Shown here piece after piece: positions 8,021 through 15,889 of a stretch of DNA of 26,357 nt (the first letter of the stretch is position 1; each line of letters begins with the position of its first letter). The DNA comes from an uncultured Actinomycetes bacterium (GTDB lineage Bacteria; Actinomycetota; Thermoleophilia; Solirubrobacterales; Solirubrobacteraceae). The translations under genes and the position numbers were made by a program. The notes under the pieces were generated by a model, which worked only from the letters and a program-made list of their open reading frames with translations, was not told the origin of the DNA and searched no databases. The DNA is taken from the NCBI GenBank assembly GCA_937888775.1, contig CALAQT010000557.1:1-26357 (forward strand), in the 5' to 3' direction.

Positions 8021-9628
8021 CTAGGAGGCCTTCTGGTAGAGCATCGCACTGTCGGCTACGCAGCAGGCACCGCGATAGTTGTGTGGCGCCCAGGCGACCG
8101 GTTTGAGCGTTCCGGCGGCGACGTCACTCGTCAGGATCGCTCCCCACTGAGCTGAGCGTCGCCGTACGAGTTGTGTCCACGGCGCATCCCAGTTCTGGGT
8201 GCCTTCGGTCAACGGGCGCACGTATAGCAGCTGCTGGCCGGGTTTGAGACTAGCAACCAGCGCCCCGAGCGTCGCCTGGGGGCCGGCGCGCCTGAGGCGC
8301 GCCAGCGCGTCGGACCAGTTCATATAGCTGGGATCAGACACCACGCCGGCCGTGTTGGCATAGCGCAGGCCGCCCGGCAGGTAGTACCACGCCAGCGTCG
8401 TCTGCTCGGGCTGTCCGACCACCACCAGATCGCTCTTGTGAAGCAACGGGCCGATCTCGCCGGCCACATCTTGCATGTCGCTCTTATACGAGGGCGCGAA
8501 GGAGGATGGATCGGCCAGAAACCCGATGCACAGCACGATCGCCACCATCCCGAGTACGCGCGCGCGAGCCGATGAGTAGGCGCCTAGCAGCAGCAGCGGC
8601 GCGACCACCGGCGCAAAGTACCTGGTGGCCCAAACCGGAGCGATCACCGAGGACACGCGGGCGAGCGCGAGCGCGGCGACTGGGAGGGCGATCAGGACCC
8701 ACATCGCGGTGGCATCGGGTGTCCGGCGGTTGGATCGCGCCAACAGTGGCACTAAGCCGATGACGGCGGCCACCAGCAGCGTGACGTCGACGCGCTCGCC
8801 GCCGAGCAGAGTGCTGGGCACGGTCGCGCCGAGCAGCGGCGTGTAATGCCACCCAGCCGTGGCGTGCACCACCTGGTAGATGGTCGTCGGCAGCCACGGC
8901 AGGTACAGGATCGTGGCCGGGGCAAACGCGATCGCCGCATCGCGCAGGATCCCGCGGCGGTCATCGCTAGAGATGTAGACGGGCACGAGCGCGACCGCGG
9001 CGCCGAACCAGAACAGGACCGCGGCGACCTGGGTGTAGAGCATCGCCGTCAGCGAAATCGCAAGCAGCCACAGCCAGCGGCGCCGGCGGTAGACGAAGCC
9101 GTGGAGGAAGCCCGCCGTTGCCAGCAGGCCGAGCAGCACCATCAGCTCGTACATCTGCGTCTCCTGCGCGTAGCGCGTCAAGAACGCGCTGAAGGCGAAC
9201 AGCGCCGCGGCCATGAACCCGGCTCGGCGTCCGAACAGGCTCTGACCGGTCCACATCGCCGCCGGGATCGTGACCAGGCCAAACAGCAGCGAGAGCGTGT
9301 GCGTGGCGCTCGCGCCCGAGCCGAAGGCGTCGATCCAGAAGTGCAGCAGCAGGTAGTACAAAGGCGAGGATCCGCCGCGGCGCAGGACGCCCGGCAGCTC
9401 GCTGAGCGAATGCGAGGCGATGCCGGTGGCGGTCGCCTCGTTGAACCACAGCTCCCCGCCGAGCGCCCGCGTTCGGAGGAACGCGGATACCGCCACCAAC
9501 ACCACCACAACGCCGGCGGCGCCGGCGCGTCGCGGCAGCCGCTCAAACCAGGCCGGGGGCCTCAGGTCGCGGATCGGCGGGACTTCGAGGAGCGAGGCGA
9601 GCGGGCGCCGAGGGGTGGCAGTGGTCAT
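8021..9628 (-). CDS. GT39-like polytopic glycosyltransferase, paralog A (DE motif altered to NE)
   Basis: A 535-residue GT-C membrane protein with about ten hydrophobic helices and a soluble C-terminal domain. The first extracytoplasmic loop has the family pattern but reads WFNEATATG, so the first acidic residue of the DE motif (residue 63) is Asn. Other family features are kept: SPLYYLLLHFW, YAQETQMYEL and the helices that follow. Such enzymes transfer sugars from polyprenyl-phosphate donors outside the membrane. It is the tandem paralog of the gene at 9714-11330; the last 90 or so residues are nearly identical. The missing Asp suggests reduced, altered or regulatory function, which cannot be settled from sequence. 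Confidence 0.8.
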   Translation of the reverse strand: MTTATPRRPLASLLEVPPIRDLRPPAWFERLPRRAGAAGVVVVLVAVSAFLRTRALGGELWFNEATATGIASHSLSELPGVLRRGGSSPLYYLLLHFWIDAFGSGASATHTLSLLFGLVTIPAAMWTGQSLFGRRAGFMAAALFAFSAFLTRYAQETQMYELMVLLGLLATAGFLHGFVYRRRRWLWLLAISLTAMLYTQVAAVLFWFGAAVALVPVYISSDDRRGILRDAAIAFAPATILYLPWLPTTIYQVVHATAGWHYTPLLGATVPSTLLGGERVDVTLLVAAVIGLVPLLARSNRRTPDATAMWVLIALPVAALALARVSSVIAPVWATRYFAPVVAPLLLLGAYSSARARVLGMVAIVLCIGFLADPSSFAPSYKSDMQDVAGEIGPLLHKSDLVVVGQPEQTTLAWYYLPGGLRYANTAGVVSDPSYMNWSDALARLRRAGPQATLGALVASLKPGQQLLYVRPLTEGTQNWDAPWTQLVRRRSAQWGAILTSDVAAGTLKPVAWAPHNYRGACCVADSAMLYQKAS

Positions 9629-9713
9629 GTTCGATGGGGCTCGGGCGTTGGGCGTCGCGAGTTCGGAGTCGAGTCCGTGATTCCCGGATGCCTGCCCGGG
9701 CGATGCGGGCTGG

Positions 9714-11330
9714 TTAGGTGACCTTTTGATAGAGCATCGCGCTGTTGGCCACGCAGCACGCGCCCCGGTAGTTGTGTGGCGCCCAGGCGACCGGCTTCAG
9801 CATCCCGGCGGCGACATCACCGGTCAGGATCGCTCCCCACTGAGCTGAGCGTCGCCGTACGAGCTGCGTCCACGGCGCCTGCCAGTTCTGGGCGCCCTCG
9901 GTCAGCGGGCGCACGTACAGCAGCTGCTGGCCGGGTTTGAGGCTGGCCACCAGCGCCCCGAGCGTCGCCCGGGGGTTGGTGTCCTCCAGGCGCTTGAGCG
10001 CGTCGACCCAGTCCATGTAGCTGGGATGGGGCACCACGCCGGCGGTGTTGGCGAAGCGCAGACCGCCGGGCAGGTAGTACCAGGCCAACGGAGTCTGCTC
10101 GGGCTGTGCGACCACCACCAGATCGCTCCTATGAAGCAACGGGCCGATCTCCCCGGCCACGTCGCGCATGTCGCTCTTGTATTGCGGGGTATACGTCGAG
10201 GGGTTGGCCAGAAAGAGCACCGACAGGCCGATCGCCACCAACCCCAGCACCCGCGCGCGAGAGCATCCCCAGGCGACCAACAGCAGAATCGATCCGAGGA
10301 CCGGCGCGAAGTAACGAGAGGCCCAGGCGGGGGTGATCTGCGACGAGATCCAGGCGAGCCCCAGGGTCGCGACCGGCAACGCGATCAGCGTCCACATCGT
10401 CGTCCACTCCCGGGTGCGGCGGTTGGCCCGGGTGAACAGCGGTCCGAGGCCGACCGTGGCGGCGAGCACCAGCGCCATCGTGATCCGGTCGCCGCCGAGC
10501 AGGTCACGCGAGATCTGGACCGGCGCCCCGAATCGCGGTGCGGAATCCCATGGCGCGGCGGTGTGGGCCACCTGGTAGAGCAGGTTGGGCACCCACGGCA
10601 GGTAGAGGATGCCCGCGACGGCGAACGTGATCACCGCGTCGCGCAGCAGGCGCGGCCGGTCATCGCTGGCCAGCAAAGTCGGGATCAGCGAAATCGCGGA
10701 GCCGGCGAAGAAGAACGTGCCCCACGAGTGCGTGTAGAGCATCAGCGTCAACATGGCTCCGAACAGGAACAGGAATCTGCGTCGGCGGTAGACAAAGCCC
10801 TGCAGGAAGCCCGCCGTGGCCAGCACCCCGAGCAGCCCCATCAACTCGTACATCCGTGTCTCCTGGGAGTAGGCCGTCAGCCAGGCGTTGAACGCGAACA
10901 GCAGCGCGGCCATGATCCCGGCCCGACGCCCGAACATGCTCCAGGCGGCCCACCCACCGGCTGGCACCGTCAGTACGCCGAACAGCAGCGACAGCGAGTG
11001 CGTGGCCGCCTCGGAGGAGCCGAAGAGGCTCATCCAGATGTGCAGCATCATGTAGTAGAGCGGCGGGTTGCCGTCGTGGCGCAGGACGCCGGGGATGGCG
11101 CTCAGGCTGTGCAGCGAGACGCCGGTGGTGATCGCCTCGTCCATCCAGAACTGGCCGCTGAGATAGCGCGACCGCATGAAGGCCGACAGCGCCATCAGAG
11201 CGACCAATCCACCCCCGATCCACAGCCACGCCGGTACGCGCTGGAGCCTGGCCGGCAGCCGGGGGCTGAACTCCGAGTGACCCGGCTGGGGGGCGGTGGC
11301 GCCCGACTGGGGGGCGGTTACGGTGGCCAT
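9714..11330 (-). CDS. GT39-like polytopic glycosyltransferase, paralog B (intact DE motif)
   Basis: A 538-residue GT-C protein. The first loop carries the intact motif WMDEAITTG (Asp64-Glu65), followed by PPLYYMMLHIW and YSQETRMYEL, then about ten further helices and a soluble C-terminal domain containing PEQTPLAWYYLPGG. It should transfer a sugar from a lipid-phosphate donor to an extracytoplasmic acceptor. ATG 11330 is used; no clear ribosome binding site is seen. It lies 39 bases after the upstream membrane-protein gene and 85 bases before its paralog, consistent with one operon. Confidence 0.82.
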   Translation of the reverse strand: MATVTAPQSGATAPQPGHSEFSPRLPARLQRVPAWLWIGGGLVALMALSAFMRSRYLSGQFWMDEAITTGVSLHSLSAIPGVLRHDGNPPLYYMMLHIWMSLFGSSEAATHSLSLLFGVLTVPAGGWAAWSMFGRRAGIMAALLFAFNAWLTAYSQETRMYELMGLLGVLATAGFLQGFVYRRRRFLFLFGAMLTLMLYTHSWGTFFFAGSAISLIPTLLASDDRPRLLRDAVITFAVAGILYLPWVPNLLYQVAHTAAPWDSAPRFGAPVQISRDLLGGDRITMALVLAATVGLGPLFTRANRRTREWTTMWTLIALPVATLGLAWISSQITPAWASRYFAPVLGSILLLVAWGCSRARVLGLVAIGLSVLFLANPSTYTPQYKSDMRDVAGEIGPLLHRSDLVVVAQPEQTPLAWYYLPGGLRFANTAGVVPHPSYMDWVDALKRLEDTNPRATLGALVASLKPGQQLLYVRPLTEGAQNWQAPWTQLVRRRSAQWGAILTGDVAAGMLKPVAWAPHNYRGACCVANSAMLYQKVT

Positions 11331-11369
11331 CAGGTCCCGTGACTCGTGAGTGTCATCGTGTGGTCGAGG

Positions 11370-13046
11370 TTACCCGTGGCAATGTGTAAAGAGTCTGAAC
11401 GGCCCGCTGTCACCGGCGTAGACGTAGTGAACGGTCGGCCAGCCATGGACGATCGGGAGCAGCGTCGCGTGACGGTTCGCGCGCGTCTGCATGATCACGT
11501 TCGGTGCCGGGCCCGGGTTCTCCACGGACTCCGGTGGCGCCTCGATCTGGAGCGTGTGGACGCCGAGCGTCCACGCGACCATCGGAACTTGGAAGCCCTC
11601 GGTCATCACGCTGCCGCAGCGCAGCAGCTTGGCGGCGCCTCCGTAGTCGGCAACCACCTGGGCCGCCCCCTCGCGCAAGCGCGCCTGGTACACGAGCGAG
11701 CGATGTGTACGTGAGATGGAGATCAGGTTGAATCCGACCCACGAGGGCACAAGCGCGAAAGCAGCCGCGACCAGCACCAGCGCCGTCCAGGAGCAGGCCT
11801 GCGTCAGCGCCGTGCCGGTGCTCTGGCGACTGCGCCGCAGCACGCGGCCGGCGATGCTGCCGAGCTCCAGCGCCGCCCAGCCCCAGGCCACGGCGCCGCA
11901 GACCTCCACCAAAGCCGAGCCGAGCACCAGATACCGGTTGTTGCCTGAGAACCCGATCTGGGTCATGGTCGCGATCACCACGAACCACATCAGCCCGGCG
12001 ATGCCCGCGATCGCGGCCGCTGCCTGGGGCCGGGTCTGCGGAGTCCGCAGCGCCGCGGGACCCTCTCGGCGCCAACGGCGCCAAACCAGCGCCGCCACCA
12101 CCCCGACCAGCGCTGCGGCGGCCAGCTTGATCCGCAGCAGGATCGTCGGCCAGGCGGCGTCGATGAGCTCTGAGAAGAACGGGCTCTTGGCAAACGCCAG
12201 GCTGTTGGATCGCGGGTGCTGGGCCCGGCTGACGCCGCGCAAGAAGTGGCCCGAGCCCCAGTATTCAGGCAGGAACCACAGGACCGGGATCAGCACGAAC
12301 AGCGAGATCACGAGTCTGCGAGCTTCTGGATCCCGCCAGAACAACCACAGGCCATAGGGCCCCCAGAAGAGCCAGATCTCAGGGCGGTCCAGCGCGACCA
12401 GGAACCCGACCGCGAATGCCTGCCGGGGTCTGCCGTCCAGGTGGCGCTCCATCGCGATCAGCATCAACGCGGTGGCGAGTCCCTCCGAGTAGCCGAGCGC
12501 GTTATCCGATATGTAGCCGCCCGACAGGGCGAGCCCGAGCGCGGCGATCAACCCAGCCAGGAGCGCCGGGCCGAGCGCGGTCAGCCGGTCGGCGTTGGCC
12601 GGCGCGCGGGTGGAGTAGCTGCCGATCTGGCGCGTGAGGCGGAACGACAGCCGGAACACCATCGCCACCGCGGCGAACGCTCCGGCGCGCGCCACCACCA
12701 GCCAGAGATCGGGCTCGGCCTTGCCGAACAGTGCGAACACCGTGGTGAAGAGCATCGGCAAGGGCTTCCAGGACGGCCCGCCGGTCGTCTGCAGGTTGAT
12801 GTGGACGATCTCCCGCCCCCACACGATCCACGCCCACGGGTCATAGCTCGGAGTGGACGGGATCAGCAGCGACACCGCCCCGACGATCAGCGCGACCAAT
12901 ATCAGCCCGGTGTAGAAGCGACCCGGGGGCAGCGACCAGCGCGACGCGGCCGGCGCCGCGCTCTCGGCGCGCCCGGGAGGCGCAGCCGTCGCCGGGAAGT
13001 CCGCCGTCGAGGCAGAGAGCATGTTGGCGAGCGGTCGTCGGGCCAC
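11370..13046 (-). CDS. Large GT-C-like polytopic membrane protein
   Basis: About 558 residues from GTG 13046; ATG 13022 is the alternative. The N-terminus MARRPLANML resembles the PRRPLASLL of paralog A. A signal-anchor helix near residue 45 is followed by SYDPWAWIVWGREI, a first-loop Asp/Glu pattern seen in GT-C glycosyltransferases, and then about ten helices. The C-terminal domain of about 120 residues is soluble and extracytoplasmic. The frame is open to 13325, but that overlaps the lipoprotein gene. No exact family was recognised. Topology and neighbours point to membrane-linked sugar transfer or polymer assembly. Confidence 0.68.
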   Translation of the reverse strand: MARRPLANMLSASTADFPATAAPPGRAESAAPAASRWSLPPGRFYTGLILVALIVGAVSLLIPSTPSYDPWAWIVWGREIVHINLQTTGGPSWKPLPMLFTTVFALFGKAEPDLWLVVARAGAFAAVAMVFRLSFRLTRQIGSYSTRAPANADRLTALGPALLAGLIAALGLALSGGYISDNALGYSEGLATALMLIAMERHLDGRPRQAFAVGFLVALDRPEIWLFWGPYGLWLFWRDPEARRLVISLFVLIPVLWFLPEYWGSGHFLRGVSRAQHPRSNSLAFAKSPFFSELIDAAWPTILLRIKLAAAALVGVVAALVWRRWRREGPAALRTPQTRPQAAAAIAGIAGLMWFVVIATMTQIGFSGNNRYLVLGSALVEVCGAVAWGWAALELGSIAGRVLRRSRQSTGTALTQACSWTALVLVAAAFALVPSWVGFNLISISRTHRSLVYQARLREGAAQVVADYGGAAKLLRCGSVMTEGFQVPMVAWTLGVHTLQIEAPPESVENPGPAPNVIMQTRANRHATLLPIVHGWPTVHYVYAGDSGPFRLFTHCHG

Positions 13047-13060
13047 GGTCTGGGAGCGCG

Positions 13061-13474
13061 CTAGCCCGAGACGCCTTGGGCGACGCAGTCTTCGACCTTC
13101 TGAAGTAACGCGTCGGAGGCCTGGTTGGGGTACAGCAGCGCGCTCCCGATGACCTCGGCGCCTTGGACCTGGCCGTTGATCTGGGCATACTGGGCGGCGC
13201 CCGGAGTCGGCTCGAAGGTCACGGTTGGGCCCGACGGGGCGGTCCCGATCTGCACGCCGGGCAAACTCTGGCCGGCGAGCGTACTCTGCAGGCGCCGTAC
13301 CGGGATGTGCTCCTGTTGCAGGCACACGATGTGCTTCTTGCGGGGATCGTCGACTCCCTTGTGGTTGGTGGTGATCGCTTTCGTCGAGCCGGCGACGGGC
13401 TTCGCGGTGCTTCCACAGGCCGACAGCACCAGCGCGGCGATCCCCGCGGCGAGCGCGAGCTTCGCAGATGACAT
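13061..13474 (-). CDS. Small putative lipoprotein
   Basis: About 137 residues from ATG 13474. The N-terminus MSSAKLALAAGIAALVLSAC is a lipoprotein signal with lipobox LSAC, so Cys20 should be lipidated and the protein anchored on the outside of the membrane. The mature part is polar and has two further Cys residues (IVCLQQ and EDCVAQ) that could form a disulfide. An in-frame ATG at 13501 would put nine extra residues before the signal and is less likely. A minus-strand TACCCT lies eight bases before the chosen ATG. It is the first gene of the glycan operon. Function not recognised. Confidence 0.72.
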   Translation of the reverse strand: MSSAKLALAAGIAALVLSACGSTAKPVAGSTKAITTNHKGVDDPRKKHIVCLQQEHIPVRRLQSTLAGQSLPGVQIGTAPSGPTVTFEPTPGAAQYAQINGQVQGAEVIGSALLYPNQASDALLQKVEDCVAQGVSG

Positions 13475-13492
13475 GTGGCCAGAGGGTAGAGG

Positions 13493-15034
13493 ATGATCCA
13501 CGCCGTGCTCGCGCTTGGCGCCCTCACCGGACCGCTGCCAAAGCTCGGTGTGGTGGTTGTGGCGCTGCTGGTGGCGCTGGCGCTGCTGGCCGGAGATGGC
13601 CGCGCGCGAGCGGGCGCGATGCTTGGAGCGCTGGTTCTCTCGCCGGTGCTGCTCCTGGGTGACATCTGGAACTCCCCCCAGCTGCGTCTAGTGCACCGTC
13701 ATCCGCTGCCCGCGCTGCTCGGCGCGCTGATCGTCGTCGCCGCATTGGTGGGCGTGGCGGTCCTGATCCTCCGGCGCGGCTCGCTGCTGGGCCTGCTGGC
13801 GGTGGCTGCGCTTCCGTTCCGCGTCCCGATTCAGGCCGGTGGCACCACGTCGAACCTGCTCGTGCCCCTGTATCTGGTCGTGGCGGCCGGCTCTCTGGCC
13901 TACATCATCCGGGCGTTCGCCGGCGACCTTGTTCAATCCGATTGGCGATCTGCCGACCACGTGGCCAGCGCAGGCTGGATCGAGCGGCTGCTGGCTTTGT
14001 ACGTCGTGCTCTACGCGCTGCAGTCGATCTATTCGCCGGATTTCGTTAAGGCGCTGCAGCAGATGGTGTTCTTCTACGTGCCGTTTGCCCTGCTGTACCG
14101 GTTGCTCTGCAGCCTGGACTGGACGCCGCGGCTGGTGCGCTCCTGCCTGCTGACGCTGGTGGGGCTGGCGATCGTGTTCTCGGCGATCGGCTTCGGCGAG
14201 TACGAGACCAAGACGATCATCCTCAACCCCAAGCTCGTCGTTGCCAACGACCTGCACACCTACTTCACGGTCAACTCGGTGTTCTTTGACCCGGACATCT
14301 TTGGGCGCTTCCTGTCGCTGGTGATGATCCTGCTCGCCACCCTGCTGCTCTATCCGATACCCCCGCGCGAGCAGCTGGCCGCCACCGTCGTCCTGGCCAT
14401 CCTCTGGGGAGGCCTGGTGCTGACGCTGTCGCGCTCCAGCCTCGGAGCGTTGCTGGTAGGGCTCGGCGTGCTGGCGGCGCTGCGCTGGAAGCCCACGCGA
14501 GCGCTGGTGGCGGCGGTGGTGGTGGTGGCGCTCGGCGCCGCGGCGGTGGCGATCTCGCCCACGACATTCGGCCTCAACCAGGGGCTCAACAACGCGTCCA
14601 GCGGCCGCGGTGGCCTGGTCAGCGGCGGCATTGGGCTGTTCGGCGATCGTCCGGTGTGGGGCTACGGCTCAGGCTCGTTCGTCACCGAATACCGCGCTCA
14701 CAACCCAAAGACCTACACCTCGCTGGCCGCCTCGCACACGATCCCGATCACGATCGCCGCCGAACAGGGACTGATCGGCGGCCTCGCCTACGTGGGGCTG
14801 GTGCTCGTGGCGCTGGTCGCGATGCTGCGCGGCGCTCGGGGAGATCCGCTGCGCTGCGCGATTGCCGCCGCGTTTGCGGCGCTGATCTTCCACACGATGT
14901 TGTACGCGGACTTCCTGGAGGATCCGACCACGTGGGCGCTGCTGGGCGTCGGGGTGGCCCTGGCGCGTGGCCCGCGGTCTGATCCGGCGGACCTGGCCTG
15001 GTCGGCTCGGCCACGGCAGCCTGCGCCAGGTTGA
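13493..15034 (+). CDS. O-antigen ligase / Wzy-like membrane protein
   Basis: A 513-residue protein with about twelve hydrophobic helices. It carries the O-antigen ligase/polymerase signature: a helix ending in LTLSRSSLGALLVGLG (about residues 306-322), a large periplasmic loop with GRGGLVSGGIGLFGDRPVWG, and HTIPITIAAEQGLIGG (about 417-432) before the last helices. Such proteins polymerise or ligate glycans carried on undecaprenyl diphosphate. AGAGGG lies six bases before ATG 13493. It is divergent from the lipoprotein with only 18 bases between start codons, suggesting shared control with the glycan operon. Ligase and polymerase roles cannot be told apart from sequence. Confidence 0.83.
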   Translation: MIHAVLALGALTGPLPKLGVVVVALLVALALLAGDGRARAGAMLGALVLSPVLLLGDIWNSPQLRLVHRHPLPALLGALIVVAALVGVAVLILRRGSLLGLLAVAALPFRVPIQAGGTTSNLLVPLYLVVAAGSLAYIIRAFAGDLVQSDWRSADHVASAGWIERLLALYVVLYALQSIYSPDFVKALQQMVFFYVPFALLYRLLCSLDWTPRLVRSCLLTLVGLAIVFSAIGFGEYETKTIILNPKLVVANDLHTYFTVNSVFFDPDIFGRFLSLVMILLATLLLYPIPPREQLAATVVLAILWGGLVLTLSRSSLGALLVGLGVLAALRWKPTRALVAAVVVVALGAAAVAISPTTFGLNQGLNNASSGRGGLVSGGIGLFGDRPVWGYGSGSFVTEYRAHNPKTYTSLAASHTIPITIAAEQGLIGGLAYVGLVLVALVAMLRGARGDPLRCAIAAAFAALIFHTMLYADFLEDPTTWALLGVGVALARGPRSDPADLAWSARPRQPAPG

Positions 15035-15107
15035 GCAGTAGCTCGTGCAGCTGACCGCGCTCGCCGGCGGTCAATGGCGCCAGCAGGTCGGCCTGCGCCT
15101 GGGGCCA
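15021..15107 (-). pseudogene. Possible remnant of a MarR-type regulator C-terminus
   Basis: On the minus strand one frame reads WPQAQADLLAPLTAGERGQL and continues HELLLNLAQ. This resembles the last helices of MarR-family regulators, where a Leu-rich LxPLTxxERxQLHxLLxxLA pattern is common. There is no winged-helix domain upstream and a stop occurs in this frame about 40 bases earlier. Downstream it runs without a stop into sequence antisense to the O-antigen ligase gene. It therefore looks like a short decayed fragment. The match is from memory of the family and covers about 29 residues, so chance is possible. Confidence 0.33.
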
Positions 15108-15113
15108 GCTCGC

Positions 15114-15149
15114 TGACCAGCGTCTCGATGATCGTCGAGACGCTGGTCA
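15114..15149. repeat. Perfect inverted repeat, 15-bp arms, 6-base loop
   Basis: Arm TGACCAGCGTCTCGA (15114-15128), loop TGATCG, arm TCGAGACGCTGGTCA (15135-15149). It is the strongest hairpin in the window and starts 80 bases after the O-antigen ligase stop. No T-tract follows, so if it is a terminator it is not a classical one. It could also be an operator or the scar of a small inversion, since it sits where the MarR-like remnant ends and a hydrophobic plus-strand reading frame begins. Confidence 0.85.
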
Positions 15150-15527
15150 CCCTGTTCGTACTCGGCGTGGCGATCGGCCTGCTGGCCATGATCTTGCTAC
15201 CGCTGCCGTTTCTGCGCTGCATCGGTGTCGCCGGCATGCAGATTTCGTTGATCAGCGTGATCTGGCGATCACGCGGCTGCCGATCGTGCTGGTCCGGTTC
15301 GGAAACCGCCTGGACTGGCCCCACATTCGTGATGACGACAGGGCATCTGCTTCGTGAACCTCCTGGGCCGGGCTGGTCGTGCGACGGCGCTGCGTGGCTG
15401 CGCGTCGCGAGCCTTCGCTGCCACCGCGGGCGGCGACCGAGAACAGAGGCGCCTGACCGGGGACACGGGCGCCGCACTCTCCGTCTGCCGGTGCGGGGAA
15501 ATCATCGGCCCGGACGCCCAAATTAGG
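15150..15527. other. Gap without a convincing gene
   Basis: About 380 bases hold only short conflicting frames. A hydrophobic plus-strand stretch (about 15128-15215, LFVLGVAIGLLAMILLPLP) looks like a membrane helix, but its frame degenerates into Cys/Arg/Trp-rich sequence. Another frame continues briefly with DLAITRLPIVLVRFGNRLDW (about 15250-15310) before a stop. This could be a frameshifted small membrane-protein gene, but no intact gene can be supported. Confidence 0.35.
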
Positions 15528-15556
15528 GTGACACTGGCAGGCAATCCGGGTAGGAT
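15528..15556 (+). promoter_or_regulatory. Promoter of the small membrane protein at 15567
   Basis: GTGACA (15528-15533) and TAGGAT (15551-15556) are separated by exactly 17 bases, a good match to the housekeeping -35/-10 pattern. The -10 ends 10 bases before the GTG start, so transcription would begin at or within a few bases of the start codon and the mRNA would be leaderless or nearly so. Confidence 0.6.
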
Positions 15557-15566
15557 CGCCGTCTCC

Positions 15567-15827
15567 GTGACCTTGGGTTTCTTATGGTTGATGCTGGCGC
15601 TGAAGATTCCGCTTGCAGCGCTGATCTACATCGTCTGGTGGGCGATCAAGCAGGACCCTGACGACACCCAGTCCTCCGACGACGACGGGGGGGTCAAGCA
15701 CCGGCGTCCGCACCCGCACCCGCCATTCCCGAGGCGTCCACGGCGCGGCCCCCACGGCGATCCCGCGCCGGCGCCGCCGGCGCGCATGCGGGGCGTCCGG
15801 GCCAGGGCGAGGACGCTCGGACACTGA
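15567..15827 (+). CDS. Small membrane protein with Asp-rich then Pro/Arg/His-rich tail
   Basis: About 86 residues from GTG 15567. One N-terminal helix (LWLMLALKIPLAALIYIVWW, residues 5-24) is followed by an acidic patch (DPDDTQSSDDDGG) and a Pro/Arg/His-rich cytoplasmic tail ending in RARARTLGH. The same arrangement occurs in short uncharacterised proteins of related actinobacteria as far as I recall, so it is probably real. The longer frame from 15354 is rejected because a promoter lies inside it. No Shine-Dalgarno is seen, consistent with leaderless expression. Function unknown. Confidence 0.6.
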   Translation: MTLGFLWLMLALKIPLAALIYIVWWAIKQDPDDTQSSDDDGGVKHRRPHPHPPFPRRPRRGPHGDPAPAPPARMRGVRARARTLGH

Positions 15828-15889
15828 GGGCCGGCGACGAAATCAGTCGCGAACCACGACCACCGCCACCGCTGCCACACTTGCAGCCG

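Noticed and set aside
8846..9721. 291-residue plus-strand open frame
   Set aside because: Antisense shadow of glycosyltransferase paralog A.
10026..11342. 438-residue plus-strand open frame
   Set aside because: Antisense shadow of glycosyltransferase paralog B, composed of His/Gln/Arg-rich low-complexity sequence.
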